DNA of 37,391 nt from Adlercreutzia sp910585575 (GTDB lineage: Bacteria; Actinomycetota; Coriobacteriia; Coriobacteriales; Eggerthellaceae), in NCBI RefSeq assembly GCF_951801035.1, contig NZ_CATOKT010000013.1; one strand, 5' to 3'. Of this stretch, positions 23,559-31,038 are shown piece by piece. The notes below the pieces were generated by a model, which saw only the letters and a list, made by a program, of their open reading frames with translations, had not been told where the DNA came from and made no database searches. Position numbers and translations under genes: made by a program. The stretch's first letter is position 1; every line of letters begins with the position of its first letter.

Positions 23559-25238
23559 ATGGAGCGACGGTCGTTTTTGAAGCTGGCCGGATGCGCGGCG
23601 GGGGCCATGACGTTGGGGGGCCTGTTGGCGGGTTGTGCCGGGGGTGCTGGCGAGGGCGCCGCTGAGGGCTCGGGCATCGCGGCAGGCGACGGCTCGTCCG
23701 CCACGGGGGTCGGCGTCGGCCCGAACGGGGAGAGCCAGGTGGTTATCACCATGACGCCTAGTTCAGAGCCAGCGGCAGGGTTCAATCCGTTGGTTGCCTG
23801 GGGTGCCGGCGAGCATGTACACGAGCCGCTCATCCAGTCCACGCTCATCACCACCGACAATAACCTGGAGTTCGTGAACGACCTGGCCACGGCCTATGAA
23901 TGTTCCGAAGATGGTATGACCTGGACATTCATCATCCGCGATGACGTGGAGTTCACCGATGGCACGCCCCTGACGGCCGAGGACGTGGCCTTCACCATTA
24001 ACGGCATTGTGAACGGCGAGGCCTCGGAGGCTGATCTGTCCATGGTGCGCGAGGCGGTGGCCACGGACGCTTATACCTGCGAGCTGCGCATGGAGCGCCC
24101 CGACAACGCCCTGCTCTACACCCTGGCCGTGGTGGGCATTGTGCCGGCCCATGCCTACGGACCCGACTACGGCGAGCACCCCATTGGCAGCGGCCGCTAT
24201 ATGCTGGAGCAGTGGGACCGCGGCCAACAGGTCATCTTGCGGGCGAATCCCGACTACTACGGCGAGAAACCACTGATGGATCGTGTGGTTGTGCTGTTCA
24301 TGGAGGAAGACGCCTCGCTGGCGGCTGCCCAGTCGGGCACGGCGGATGTGGCCTACACCTCGGCGGCCCTGGCCGATGCTGTGCCCACGGGCTATACGCT
24401 GCTCAATTGCGCCTCCGTCGACTCCCGCGGCATTTCGCTGCCCTGCAACCCAGCGGGGGGCACCGTAACCGAGGACGGCGTCGAGTACGCGGCCGGCAAC
24501 GACGTCACCTGCGATCTGGCCGTGCGTCGCGCGCTCAACTATGGCATCGACCGCACACGCCTCATCGAGCACGTGCTGAACGGCTATGGCCATGAGGCCT
24601 TCTCGGTGGGGGATGGCATGCCCTGGTCAAGCGACGCTATGCGCGTGCAGACGGACGTCGAAGAGGCGAACCGCTTGCTTGACGAAGCCGGCTGGTCCCG
24701 TGATGGCGACGGCATGCGTGCCAAGGACGGTGTGCCCTGCGCCTTCGACCTGTATTACTCTGCCAGCGATTCTACGCGTCAGGCCATTGCCTACGATTTC
24801 GCTGACCAGTGCGCGGAGCTGGGCATTGCCGTAAACGCAAAGGGTGCCAGCTGGGACGACATCTATGCGCGCCAGTATGCCGATCCGGTGTTGTGGGGCT
24901 GGGGCTCCAACTCTCCTGTGGAGTTGTTCGAGCTTACCTATGGAAACGGCTGGGGCAACTACGCCCAGTACAAGAACGCGGAGGTCGACGCCAATCTGGA
25001 GGCGGCCCAGGCGGCGCGCACGGTGGAGGAAAGCTATCCCTTCTACCAGGCAGCCCAGTGGGATGAGGAAACCCAGACGGGCGTCGCGCCCCAGGGAGCT
25101 GCCACGTGGGTGTGGCTGGCGAACGTGGATCACTTGTACTTCGAGCGGGAAGGCTTGGCGGTGGCCGAGCAGAAGCCCCATCCCCATGGCCACGGTTGGA
25201 GCTTGGTGAATAATATCGATCGCTGGAGTTGGAACTAG
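23559..25238 (+). CDS. Substrate-binding lipoprotein of a nickel/peptide-type ABC transporter (family 5)
   Basis: This is a 559-residue protein. ATG 23559 is chosen because the signal starts here: MERRSFLKLAGC, a hydrophobic stretch and LAGC with Cys26, i.e. a Tat-like lipoprotein signal. The mature part has family 5 landmarks: LVAWGAGEHVHEPLIQ, FIIRDDVEFTDGTPLTAEDVAFT, IGSGRYMLEQWDRGQQVILRANPDYYGE (two segments) and AVRRALNYGIDRTRLIEHVLNG. The C-terminus is His-containing (PHPHGHGWS). Family 5 binds peptides, nickel chelates or haem. The paired NikR-like operators upstream and the His-rich ATPase two genes after the first permease favour nickel. The assignment as NikA-like is inferred; peptide binding cannot be excluded from sequence. 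Confidence 0.88.
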   Translation: MERRSFLKLAGCAAGAMTLGGLLAGCAGGAGEGAAEGSGIAAGDGSSATGVGVGPNGESQVVITMTPSSEPAAGFNPLVAWGAGEHVHEPLIQSTLITTDNNLEFVNDLATAYECSEDGMTWTFIIRDDVEFTDGTPLTAEDVAFTINGIVNGEASEADLSMVREAVATDAYTCELRMERPDNALLYTLAVVGIVPAHAYGPDYGEHPIGSGRYMLEQWDRGQQVILRANPDYYGEKPLMDRVVVLFMEEDASLAAAQSGTADVAYTSAALADAVPTGYTLLNCASVDSRGISLPCNPAGGTVTEDGVEYAAGNDVTCDLAVRRALNYGIDRTRLIEHVLNGYGHEAFSVGDGMPWSSDAMRVQTDVEEANRLLDEAGWSRDGDGMRAKDGVPCAFDLYYSASDSTRQAIAYDFADQCAELGIAVNAKGASWDDIYARQYADPVLWGWGSNSPVELFELTYGNGWGNYAQYKNAEVDANLEAAQAARTVEESYPFYQAAQWDEETQTGVAPQGAATWVWLANVDHLYFEREGLAVAEQKPHPHGHGWSLVNNIDRWSWN

Positions 25239-25259
25239 GGGCTCTTCGAGCTTGAGGGG

Positions 25260-25278
25260 CCGGCGGCGCCTCCGCCGG
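25260..25278 (+). other. Intercistronic hairpin after the binding-protein gene
   Basis: CCGGCGG 25260-25266 pairs perfectly with CCGCCGG 25272-25278 with a 5-base loop, 21 bases after the stop. There is no T-tract. Such hairpins commonly stabilise the binding-protein message relative to the downstream permease genes. Confidence 0.6.
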
Positions 25279-25308
25279 TCTCTGCGAGCGAAAGGTTACT
25301 ATAGTGGC

Positions 25309-26298
25309 ATGACGCGCTTCATTCTGGAACATATCGGTCGGTTCGTGCTGCTCATGATAGCGGTGGCGGTGCTCACGTTCACGCTGGTGAGTCTCTCGCC
25401 CGTTGATCCGGTGCAGGCGAACGTGGGCCAGGCGGCGCTTCTGGGCATGAGCGAGGAAAAGCGGGCCGCCCTCGAGGCCTACTGGGGCGTCGGCACGCCC
25501 ATGCACGAGCGCTTCTTCTCGTGGGCGGCCGATTTCCTGCGCGGCGACTGGGGCACCTCTCTGCGCTACAACATGCCCGTGGCTGACGTGGTGGCCTCGC
25601 GCGCGCTGAACTCCCTGGCGCTCATGGGGGTGGCATGGCTGGTCAGCGGCGTGCTCGGCTTCGCACTTGGCGTGGCAGCGGCGTTGCGCCAGGGCAGCTT
25701 GCTCGATCGCTTTGTGAAAGGCTATTGCTTCGTGCTGGCGGCGTCGCCCACCTTCTGGGTGGGCCTTTTGCTGCTCATGGTGTTCTCGGTATGGCTGGGA
25801 TGGTTTCCGCTGGGCTTCTCGGTGCCGGTGGGCAAGAGCGCCGCGGACGTCACCTTCCTGGACGCACTACATCACATGGCCCTGCCGGCCATTACGCTCT
25901 CGCTGGTGGGGGTGGCCAACATTGCCCTGCATACGCGCGAAAAGGCCGTTGACGTAATGGGCAGCCCCTATTTCCGCTTTGCCCGCGCGCGGGGCCTGAC
26001 AGCCGGCCAAGCCATGGCGCGCCACGGGCTGCGCAACTTGGCGCTGCCAGCGTTGACCCTGCAGTTTTCGCAGATTGCCGAGATATTCGGCGGCTCGGTG
26101 CTGGTGGAAGAGGTGTTCTCGTACCCAGGTCTGGGCCAGGCGGCCGTGACGGCCGGCCTCGGCGGCGATGTGGCCCTGCTGGCCGCCATCGCACTGGTGT
26201 CTGCGGCCCTGGTGTTTGCTGGCAATTTGACGGCCAACTTGCTCTACGGGCTGGTGGATCCGCGTATGCGCCGTTCGCAAGGAGGTGGGGAGCAATGA
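25309..26298 (+). CDS. ABC transporter permease, NikB/DppB-like
   Basis: This 330-residue permease has its start at ATG 25309 (MTRFILEHIGRFVLLM). The frame is open upstream, but that part is Arg-rich and lies across the hairpin. An N-terminal membrane segment (about 8-30) is followed by the extracytoplasmic loop with SPVDPVQANVGQ and GVGTPMHERFFSW, typical of DppB/NikB. Five further hydrophobic segments follow. The coupling-helix region RARGLTAGQAMARHGLRNLALPALT (two parts) contacts the ATPase. It ends with VDPRMRR, as is usual in the family. Its stop overlaps the start of the next permease by four bases, so the two are translationally coupled and form the heterodimeric pore. Confidence 0.93.
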   Translation: MTRFILEHIGRFVLLMIAVAVLTFTLVSLSPVDPVQANVGQAALLGMSEEKRAALEAYWGVGTPMHERFFSWAADFLRGDWGTSLRYNMPVADVVASRALNSLALMGVAWLVSGVLGFALGVAAALRQGSLLDRFVKGYCFVLAASPTFWVGLLLLMVFSVWLGWFPLGFSVPVGKSAADVTFLDALHHMALPAITLSLVGVANIALHTREKAVDVMGSPYFRFARARGLTAGQAMARHGLRNLALPALTLQFSQIAEIFGGSVLVEEVFSYPGLGQAAVTAGLGGDVALLAAIALVSAALVFAGNLTANLLYGLVDPRMRRSQGGGEQ

Positions 26299-27167
26299 CG
26301 TTCAGCGAAGCCGAAGCAGCTCCTCTGCTCTCTGCTCCGAAGGAGCGGCGCGCAACGAACCGCCGGCTCACCTTGGGCTTGGTGGCGTTCTCGGCAGTAG
26401 CCCTAGTGGCCGTGGTGGTGGCGGGCCTTGCCGTGGGCGGTGCGGCCAACCAGACCGACTTCGCGGCGAAGATGCTGGCGCCCTCGCTTGCCCATCCCTT
26501 CGGCACCGATTGGATGGGGCGCGACATGTTCCTGCGCACTTTGGCCGGGCTCTCTACCAGCGTGCTGGTGGGCTTGGGCGCGGCGGTGGCCTCGTCGCTC
26601 ATCGCGTTGGCCCTGGCTGCCGCAGCGGCCCTCGGTCCTCGGTGGGTCGATGCCGCGGTCAGCTGGCTTATCGACCTCATGATGGGCATTCCTCATATCG
26701 TGCTGCTCATCCTTATCTCCTATGCCCTGGGGAAGGGCTTTTGGGGCGTCACCATTGGCGTGGCGCTCACGCATTGGCCGAGTCTCACGCGCGTGCTGCG
26801 CGCCGAGATTCTGCAGTGCCGCGAGTCGGGCTTCGTGGCGGCGGCGCGGCAGCTGGGCGCCTCGCGGCTTGCCATTGCCTGGCGTCACATGGTGCCCTTC
26901 GTGCTGCCGCAGTTTTTGGTGGGGCTCGTGCTGCTGTTCCCGCACGCTATTCTGCATGAGGCGGCCATCACCTTCCTGGGGTTCGGGCTGCCTCCCGAGA
27001 TGCCCGCCATCGGCGTTATCCTCAGCGAGGCCATGGGCTACCTGTCGGCCGGCGCCTGGTGGCTGGCGGTGTTTCCCGGCGTGGCCCTGGTGCTGACCGT
27101 TATGTTGTTCGATGCGGTGGGAAGCGGCCTGCGTCGCCTGCTGGACCCCCAGAGCGTCCAGGAATAG
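26295..27167 (+). CDS. ABC transporter permease, NikC/DppC-like
   Basis: This 290-residue protein has its ATG overlapping the previous stop (ATGA), with AAGGAGG upstream. It has an N-terminal membrane helix (about 26-48) and the family loop LAHPFGTDWMGRDMFLRTLAG, split here as the two DppC hallmarks HPFGTD and GRDM. Five more membrane segments follow. The coupling region is FVAAARQLGASRLAIAWRHMVP. The C-terminus EAAITFLGFGLPPEMPAIGVIL is characteristic of NikC/DppC. It pairs with the upstream permease. Together with the two ATPases it forms a complete importer of the nickel/peptide class. Confidence 0.94.
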   Translation: MTFSEAEAAPLLSAPKERRATNRRLTLGLVAFSAVALVAVVVAGLAVGGAANQTDFAAKMLAPSLAHPFGTDWMGRDMFLRTLAGLSTSVLVGLGAAVASSLIALALAAAAALGPRWVDAAVSWLIDLMMGIPHIVLLILISYALGKGFWGVTIGVALTHWPSLTRVLRAEILQCRESGFVAAARQLGASRLAIAWRHMVPFVLPQFLVGLVLLFPHAILHEAAITFLGFGLPPEMPAIGVILSEAMGYLSAGAWWLAVFPGVALVLTVMLFDAVGSGLRRLLDPQSVQE

Positions 27168-27176
27168 GGAGGGGCC

Positions 27177-28262
27177 ATGGAGAAGAAGAACTTTGTAGCG
27201 CCCCACGAGCATGTGGACCATGCGGCTCAGCCGGTGCACCATCACCATTCCCATGCGCAGGATTCTCGCCACGCCCATGGGCACCACCTGCTGACCGTGG
27301 AGGACCTCACCGTCAGCTTCCGCATGTATGACGAGGGCGAGCCTTACTTCCGCGCCGCCCAGCGGGACGTGGAGGTGCTGCACGGGCTGTCCATTTCGGT
27401 CCATGAGGGCGAAATGGTGGCCGTGGTGGGGGCCTCGGGCTCGGGCAAGACCCTGCTGGCTGACGCGGTGCTGGGGCTCTTCGAGCCGAACGCCACCGTG
27501 CGCGGCCGCATCTGGTTCGACGGCGAGCCCATGACGGCCGCTACGTTGGCGGCCGAGCGCGGGCGCGGCATCGCTCTGGTGCCCCAGTCGGTGGCGAGCC
27601 TCGATCCTCTTATGCGCGTAGGCCGTCAGGTGGAGGGCGAGCCCCAGGGCCGCGGAGCCGCCCGGCGGGCCGACGCCGCCCGACGCCGTGAGCGCCGCCG
27701 GCGCTTGTTCGCCCGCTATGGCCTGGACGAGTCCGTAGCGCGGCTCTATCCCCATGAGCTTTCCGGCGGCATGGCGCGCCGTGTGCTTTTATGCTGCGCG
27801 CTCATGGGTGCGCCGAAGCTCATCGTGGCCGACGAGCCCACGCCGGGCCTGGATTTGGATTTGGCTGTGCGCGCCTTGGCCGACCTGCGCTCCTTCGCCG
27901 ACGAGGGCGGCGGCGTCATGCTCATCACCCACGATATCGAGCTGGCACTCTCGGTGGCCGACCGCGTAGCGGTGTTTCGTGACGGCACCGTGGTGGAGGA
28001 GACGGCCGTGGCGAACTTCGCTGCCCCCGAGCTGCTGGCGCATCCTTTTACGCGCGAGCTTTGGCACGCGTTGCCTGAGCATGACTTCTCTGCGGGAAGC
28101 TCCTCCGTCGTCGCTGGCGGGTATTCCGATTCGCTCAAACAGTCCTCGCTTGGTGAAACAGCCCACTGGGCTGTTTCAGTCGCTGCGGAACTCGCTCGGT
28201 CGGAACACCCGCCAGCGTCGACTGCTCCTCCTGACCCGAAGGACGGTGGCGTTCCATGCTAG
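27177..28262 (+). CDS. ABC transporter ATPase (NikD/DppD-like) with His-rich N-terminus and palindromic-element tail
   Basis: This 361-residue protein starts at ATG 27177 after AGGGAGGGG. The first 38 residues contain 12 histidines, including HHHH at 21-24, and look like a metal-binding arm. This is uncommon in peptide importers and fits nickel. The ATPase domain has Walker A GASGSGKT (about 85-92), the signature LSGGMARR (about 195), Walker B LIVADEPTPGLD (about 215) and switch His ITHD. The usual end of the family (AHPFTRELWHALPEHDF) is at about 300. The remaining 60 residues are translated largely from a palindromic repeat (28112-28217) that also occurs in trmD. The C-terminus overlaps the next ATPase gene by 7 bases. 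Confidence 0.92.
   Translation: MEKKNFVAPHEHVDHAAQPVHHHHSHAQDSRHAHGHHLLTVEDLTVSFRMYDEGEPYFRAAQRDVEVLHGLSISVHEGEMVAVVGASGSGKTLLADAVLGLFEPNATVRGRIWFDGEPMTAATLAAERGRGIALVPQSVASLDPLMRVGRQVEGEPQGRGAARRADAARRRERRRRLFARYGLDESVARLYPHELSGGMARRVLLCCALMGAPKLIVADEPTPGLDLDLAVRALADLRSFADEGGGVMLITHDIELALSVADRVAVFRDGTVVEETAVANFAAPELLAHPFTRELWHALPEHDFSAGSSSVVAGGYSDSLKQSSLGETAHWAVSVAAELARSEHPPASTAPPDPKDGGVPC
28112..28217 (+). repeat. Coding palindromic element, copy A (106 bp)
   Basis: The core 28128-28201 (74 bases) matches the reverse complement of 30358-30431 at 68 of 74 positions without gaps. Its centre is a perfect palindrome, GAAACAGCCCA, C, TGGGCTGTTTC. The outer arms CGCTGGCGGGTATTCC (28112-28127) and GGAACACCCGCCAGCG (28202-28217) pair with one mismatch. 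The element is in frame within the ABC ATPase gene and encodes ETAHWAVS at its centre. Confidence 0.85.
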
Positions 28263-28918
28263 AAGCTCGCAACCTCACGGCGGCCTTTGACGGTCGCGTC
28301 ATCTTCCGCAGCCTCAACCTGGCTGTGGCGCCTGGGGAGCGCGTGCAGCTTGCGGCGCCCTCGGGAGCGGGCAAGACGACGCTTGCTCGCATTCTGGCAG
28401 GCTACGCGAAGCCCCAGGCGGGGGAGGTGCTGGTTGATGGTGCGCTGCTGTCCAAGCGTGGCCCGTGCCCCGTGCAGCTCATCGGCCAGCATCCCGAGCG
28501 CATGGTGGACCCGCGCCTGCGCCTGGAGCGCACCTTGCGCGAGGCCGGCTGGAGGCCCGACGATACGCGTCTTCTGGAGCAGACGGGTATTCGCCCAGCG
28601 TGGCTTTCCCGCTTTCCCCACGAGCTTTCCGGCGGCGAGCTGCAGCGCTTCTGCATCGCCCGCGCGCTGGCGGCGAACCCGCGCTACCTTATCGCCGATG
28701 AAATATCCACCATGCTGGACGCCGTTACCCAGGCGCGTATGTGGGCCATGCTGCTCGCCGAGGCGGAAGAGCGCAAACTGGGCCTGCTGTTCGTCTCCCA
28801 TTCGCCCGCTCTGGCCGCGCGCTTAGCCACCCGGGTGGTGAATTTGACCGACGGATCCGTTGACGGTGCGCCGTCCGTGGATAGTTCGTGGAAGGGAACT
28901 TGTCAAAGTACCCGCTAA
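28256..28918 (+). CDS. ABC transporter ATPase, short NikE/DppF-like
   Basis: This 220-residue ATPase starts at ATG 28256, overlapping the upstream stop. It has Walker A APSGAGKTT (about 34-42), signature LSGGELQRF (about 123), Walker B YLIADEISTMLD (about 144) and switch His FVSHS (about 177). It is short for NikE/DppF (usually 260-330 residues) and lacks the C-terminal oligopeptide-transporter extension (HPYT type). It is the fifth and last gene of the operon: binding protein, two permeases, two ATPases. It pairs with the His-rich ATPase. The rpsP promoter overlaps its last codons, and no terminator is seen after it, so some read-through into the ribosomal operon is possible. Confidence 0.92.
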   Translation: MLEARNLTAAFDGRVIFRSLNLAVAPGERVQLAAPSGAGKTTLARILAGYAKPQAGEVLVDGALLSKRGPCPVQLIGQHPERMVDPRLRLERTLREAGWRPDDTRLLEQTGIRPAWLSRFPHELSGGELQRFCIARALAANPRYLIADEISTMLDAVTQARMWAMLLAEAEERKLGLLFVSHSPALAARLATRVVNLTDGSVDGAPSVDSSWKGTCQSTR

Positions 28919-28928
28919 GCCGTATTAT
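28900..28928 (+). promoter_or_regulatory. Promoter of the rpsP operon
   Basis: The -35 box TTGTCA (28900-28905) and -10 box TATTAT (28923-28928) are separated by 17 bases, a good housekeeping sigma promoter. The -35 lies inside the end of the preceding ATPase gene. Confidence 0.8.
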
Positions 28929-28948
28929 TAGCAATTGCTGTTTTCGCC

Positions 28949-28966
28949 GCACTGTGCGAACAGTGC
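28949..28966 (+). promoter_or_regulatory. GNRA-capped hairpin in the rpsP leader
   Basis: GCACTGT 28949-28955 pairs perfectly with ACAGTGC 28960-28966 around the tetraloop GCGA, a GNRA loop. It lies about 15 bases after the expected transcript start and 41 bases before the rpsP ATG. It could bind a ribosomal protein or protect the 5' end. Confidence 0.6.
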
Positions 28967-29007
28967 TTGCGTATAGAGAATGAAAGTACAAGAAGGAGTT
29001 CCATTTC

Positions 29008-29253
29008 ATGGCAGTCAAGATTCGTCTCGCCCGTCACGGCGCCAAGAAGCGTCCCTACTACCGCATCGTCGTTGCCGATTCCCGCTCTCCGCGTGACGGC
29101 CGCTTTATCGAGGAAGTGGGCCGCTACAACCCCTGCGCCCATCCCCATCTCATCCAGTTCGACATGGAGAAGGTGGATCGCTGGCTGGCCGACGGCGCCC
29201 AGCCCACCGAGCGCGTTGAGAAGCTGCTGAAGATCGCTCGCGAGAACGCCTAG
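29008..29253 (+). CDS. rpsP: 30S ribosomal protein S16
   Basis: This 81-residue protein has the full S16 pattern: MAVKIRLARHGAKKRPYYRIVVADSR (two halves), RDGRFIEEVGRYNP near residue 28, then WLADGAQPTERVEKLL. S16 binds 16S rRNA and is needed for assembly of the 30S body. ATG 29008 is preceded by AGAAGGAG at 28990-28997. It is the first gene of the classical rpsP-KH-rimM-trmD group, with a good promoter and a leader hairpin upstream. Confidence 0.98.
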   Translation: MAVKIRLARHGAKKRPYYRIVVADSRSPRDGRFIEEVGRYNPCAHPHLIQFDMEKVDRWLADGAQPTERVEKLLKIARENA

Positions 29254-29257
29254 CATC

Positions 29258-29512
29258 ATGGCTGATCAGACAGAGGATCTCGCCGGTCTGGTCGATGCCA
29301 TCGTCCGCCCCCTCATCGAGGTGGAAGACGAGCTCGATATTACCGCCGTGGAAACCGAGGACGGCAATATCGTGGTCGAGATTCGCGTGAACCCCGACGA
29401 CGCCGGCAAGGTTATCGGCCGTCAGGGCCGCGTCATCAAGGCCATCCGTACCCTGGCGCGCGCCGCGGCGTCGCGCTCGGGCAAGCTTGTCGATGTGGAG
29501 CTCATCGATTAA
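29258..29512 (+). CDS. khpA: KH-domain RNA-binding protein (KhpA/YlqC family)
   Basis: This 84-residue protein has a single KH domain. The segment VIGRQGRVIKAIRTLARAAA (about 50-69) contains the GxxG loop as GRQG, which grips single-stranded RNA. The first 25 residues LAGLVDAIVRPLIEVEDELD and the ending SGKLVDVELID are typical of the YlqC/KhpA family. Members work in RNA metabolism, often with KhpB, and in Gram-positive bacteria affect cell elongation. It starts 4 bases after the rpsP stop and its own stop abuts the rimM start, so the three genes are translationally coupled. Confidence 0.95.
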   Translation: MADQTEDLAGLVDAIVRPLIEVEDELDITAVETEDGNIVVEIRVNPDDAGKVIGRQGRVIKAIRTLARAAASRSGKLVDVELID

Positions 29513-30037
29513 ATGCGCGGCTGGATTGATATCGCCACGTTGGCGAAACCGAAAAATCTCAAAGGAGGGCTCGTCGCACGAGGTGCGTCGGGCCTTCCCT
29601 TTTTGCTGTACCCGGGCCTGAAGCTGGCCCTGGTACCGCCGGTCACGGACGCCCCGCGCACGGTTACCGTCGCCAGCGCCGAAGACCGCGCCGACAACGA
29701 GGCACTGGTGTTCTTCGAGGAAGTGACGGACCTGACCGGGGCCGAGGCCATCGCCGGTTGCCACTGCCTGGCCCGTGAGGACGCGGTGGACCTGTCCGTG
29801 CTTGAAGATGCGGAAGAGCTTCCCGACTGGGAAGGCTGGACGGTCTACGATCAGGCCGCGGGCCTCGTGGGCACCGTGCGCTCCATCGACGAGCGTGCAA
29901 CGCAGCCCCTCATTACCGTTGAGCGCCCCGAAGGGGGAGAGGTGCTCATTCCCCTGGCGGAAGACTTCCTGGTCGATCTGGACGAGGAAGGCCGCCGCAT
30001 CGATATGGCCCTTCCCGCCGGGCTGCTCGACCTGTAG
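29513..30037 (+). CDS. rimM: Ribosome maturation factor RimM
   Basis: This 174-residue protein has its ATG directly abutting the previous TAA. RimM helps process the 16S rRNA head domain and binds S19. The N-terminal barrel begins IDIATLAKPKNLKGGLVA, matching the family opening around KPxGLKG. The segments LVFFEEVTDLTGAEAIAGC and PDWEGWTVYDQAAGLVGTV mark the linker and the PRC-barrel. It ends LIPLAEDFLVDLDEEGRRIDMALPAGLLDL (two parts), as in other RimM proteins. Position between the KH gene and trmD is conserved in bacteria. The start lacks a strong ribosome site and probably relies on coupling. Confidence 0.95.
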   Translation: MRGWIDIATLAKPKNLKGGLVARGASGLPFLLYPGLKLALVPPVTDAPRTVTVASAEDRADNEALVFFEEVTDLTGAEAIAGCHCLAREDAVDLSVLEDAEELPDWEGWTVYDQAAGLVGTVRSIDERATQPLITVERPEGGEVLIPLAEDFLVDLDEEGRRIDMALPAGLLDL

Positions 30038-30063
30038 ACCCCGCGGTCATCCAAGGAACTCCC

Positions 30064-30996
30064 ATGATCATCGAGACCCTCTCCACGTTCCCCCATATGT
30101 ACGACTCCGTCATGGGCGAGTCCATGATGAAGCGCGCCCAGGAGAAGGGCATCCTGCAGTTCAAGGCCCACGACCTGCGAGACTGGACCCACGACCGCCA
30201 CCGCACCACCGACGACGACCCCTACGGCGGAGGCGCCGGCCTCGTCATGAAGTGCGAACCCATCTTCGAAGCGGTTGAGGAAATCCTCGGGATGGAAATC
30301 TCGGAATGCAACAGCGCTTCAACCGTAGTAGAGTCCGGCGGGGACACCGGGTGCCCTGACCGAGCGAGTTCCGCAGCGACGAAAACAGCCCAGTGGGCTG
30401 TTTTCCAAAGCGAGGACTGTCTGAGCGAATCAGGGTACCCGGTGGCCCCGCCCCCCGGCGATCCTCAGCGCCCAAAGATCGTCTTCCTAGCTCCGCAGGG
30501 CCGCACCTTCGACGACGCCTACGCCACCGAGCTCGCGCAAGAAGACCACCTGCTGTTCATTTGCGGCCACTACGAGGGCATCGACGAGCGCGTCTACACC
30601 TTGGCCGACCATGTCATCTCCCTGGGCGACTACGTGCTCACCTCGGGCGAGCTGGCCTCCATGGTGGTCATCGATGCTGTGGTGCGCAAGCTGCCCGGCG
30701 TGCTGGGCGCGGCCGACGGCCCCATCGACGAGTCCTTCACTAGTGGGCTTCTGGAGTATCCCCAGTACACGCGCCCAGCGAACTTCCGCGGCATGGAGGT
30801 GCCTTCGGTGCTTCTGTCCGGCAACCACCAGGCGGTGGCTCAGTGGCGACGTGAGCAGAGCTTGCAGCGCACGGCCGAGCGGCGTCCCGATCTTCTGCGG
30901 GCCTTCGAGCGCGAGGGCAAGCTGACGGCCGCTGACCAGAAATATCTGTTGTCTTGGAGCGAGGACTGGCATCCTTCCAGCGAAGGGGTATCATAA
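30064..30996 (+). CDS. trmD: tRNA (guanine37-N1)-methyltransferase TrmD, with an in-frame palindromic-element insertion
   Basis: This protein has 310 residues, against the usual 240-255. TrmD methylates G37 of tRNAs using S-adenosylmethionine and prevents frameshifting. Motifs are all present: TTDDDPYGGGAGLVMK (about 48-63), LAPQGRTF (about 142-149), ICGHYEGIDERV, the trefoil-knot segment SLGDYVLTSGELA, and SGLLEYPQYTRP. Between the N-terminal part (EAVEEILG, about 76) and KIVFLAPQG (about 138) lie about 55 extra residues with no family counterpart. Residues 92-129 of these come from a palindromic element (30337-30452). Its core matches the tail of the ABC ATPase in opposite orientation. As trmD is usually essential, the inserted loop is presumably tolerated. 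ATG 30064 follows AAGGAA. Confidence 0.95.
   Translation: MIIETLSTFPHMYDSVMGESMMKRAQEKGILQFKAHDLRDWTHDRHRTTDDDPYGGGAGLVMKCEPIFEAVEEILGMEISECNSASTVVESGGDTGCPDRASSAATKTAQWAVFQSEDCLSESGYPVAPPPGDPQRPKIVFLAPQGRTFDDAYATELAQEDHLLFICGHYEGIDERVYTLADHVISLGDYVLTSGELASMVVIDAVVRKLPGVLGAADGPIDESFTSGLLEYPQYTRPANFRGMEVPSVLLSGNHQAVAQWRREQSLQRTAERRPDLLRAFEREGKLTAADQKYLLSWSEDWHPSSEGVS
30337..30452 (-). repeat. Coding palindromic element, copy B (116 bp)
   Basis: The core 30358-30431 matches copy A (28128-28201) in reverse orientation, 68 of 74. Its centre, GAAAACAGCCCA, G, TGGGCTGTTTTC, is a perfect palindrome. The outer arms 30337-30358 and 30431-30452 pair with about two mismatches and have a different sequence from the arms of copy A. 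The element is in frame in trmD and encodes KTAQWAVF at its centre. Confidence 0.85.
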
Positions 30997-31038
30997 ACGT
31001 TCACGTGTTTTCCATGCTAGGAAGGGGTCTGTCTGCCC

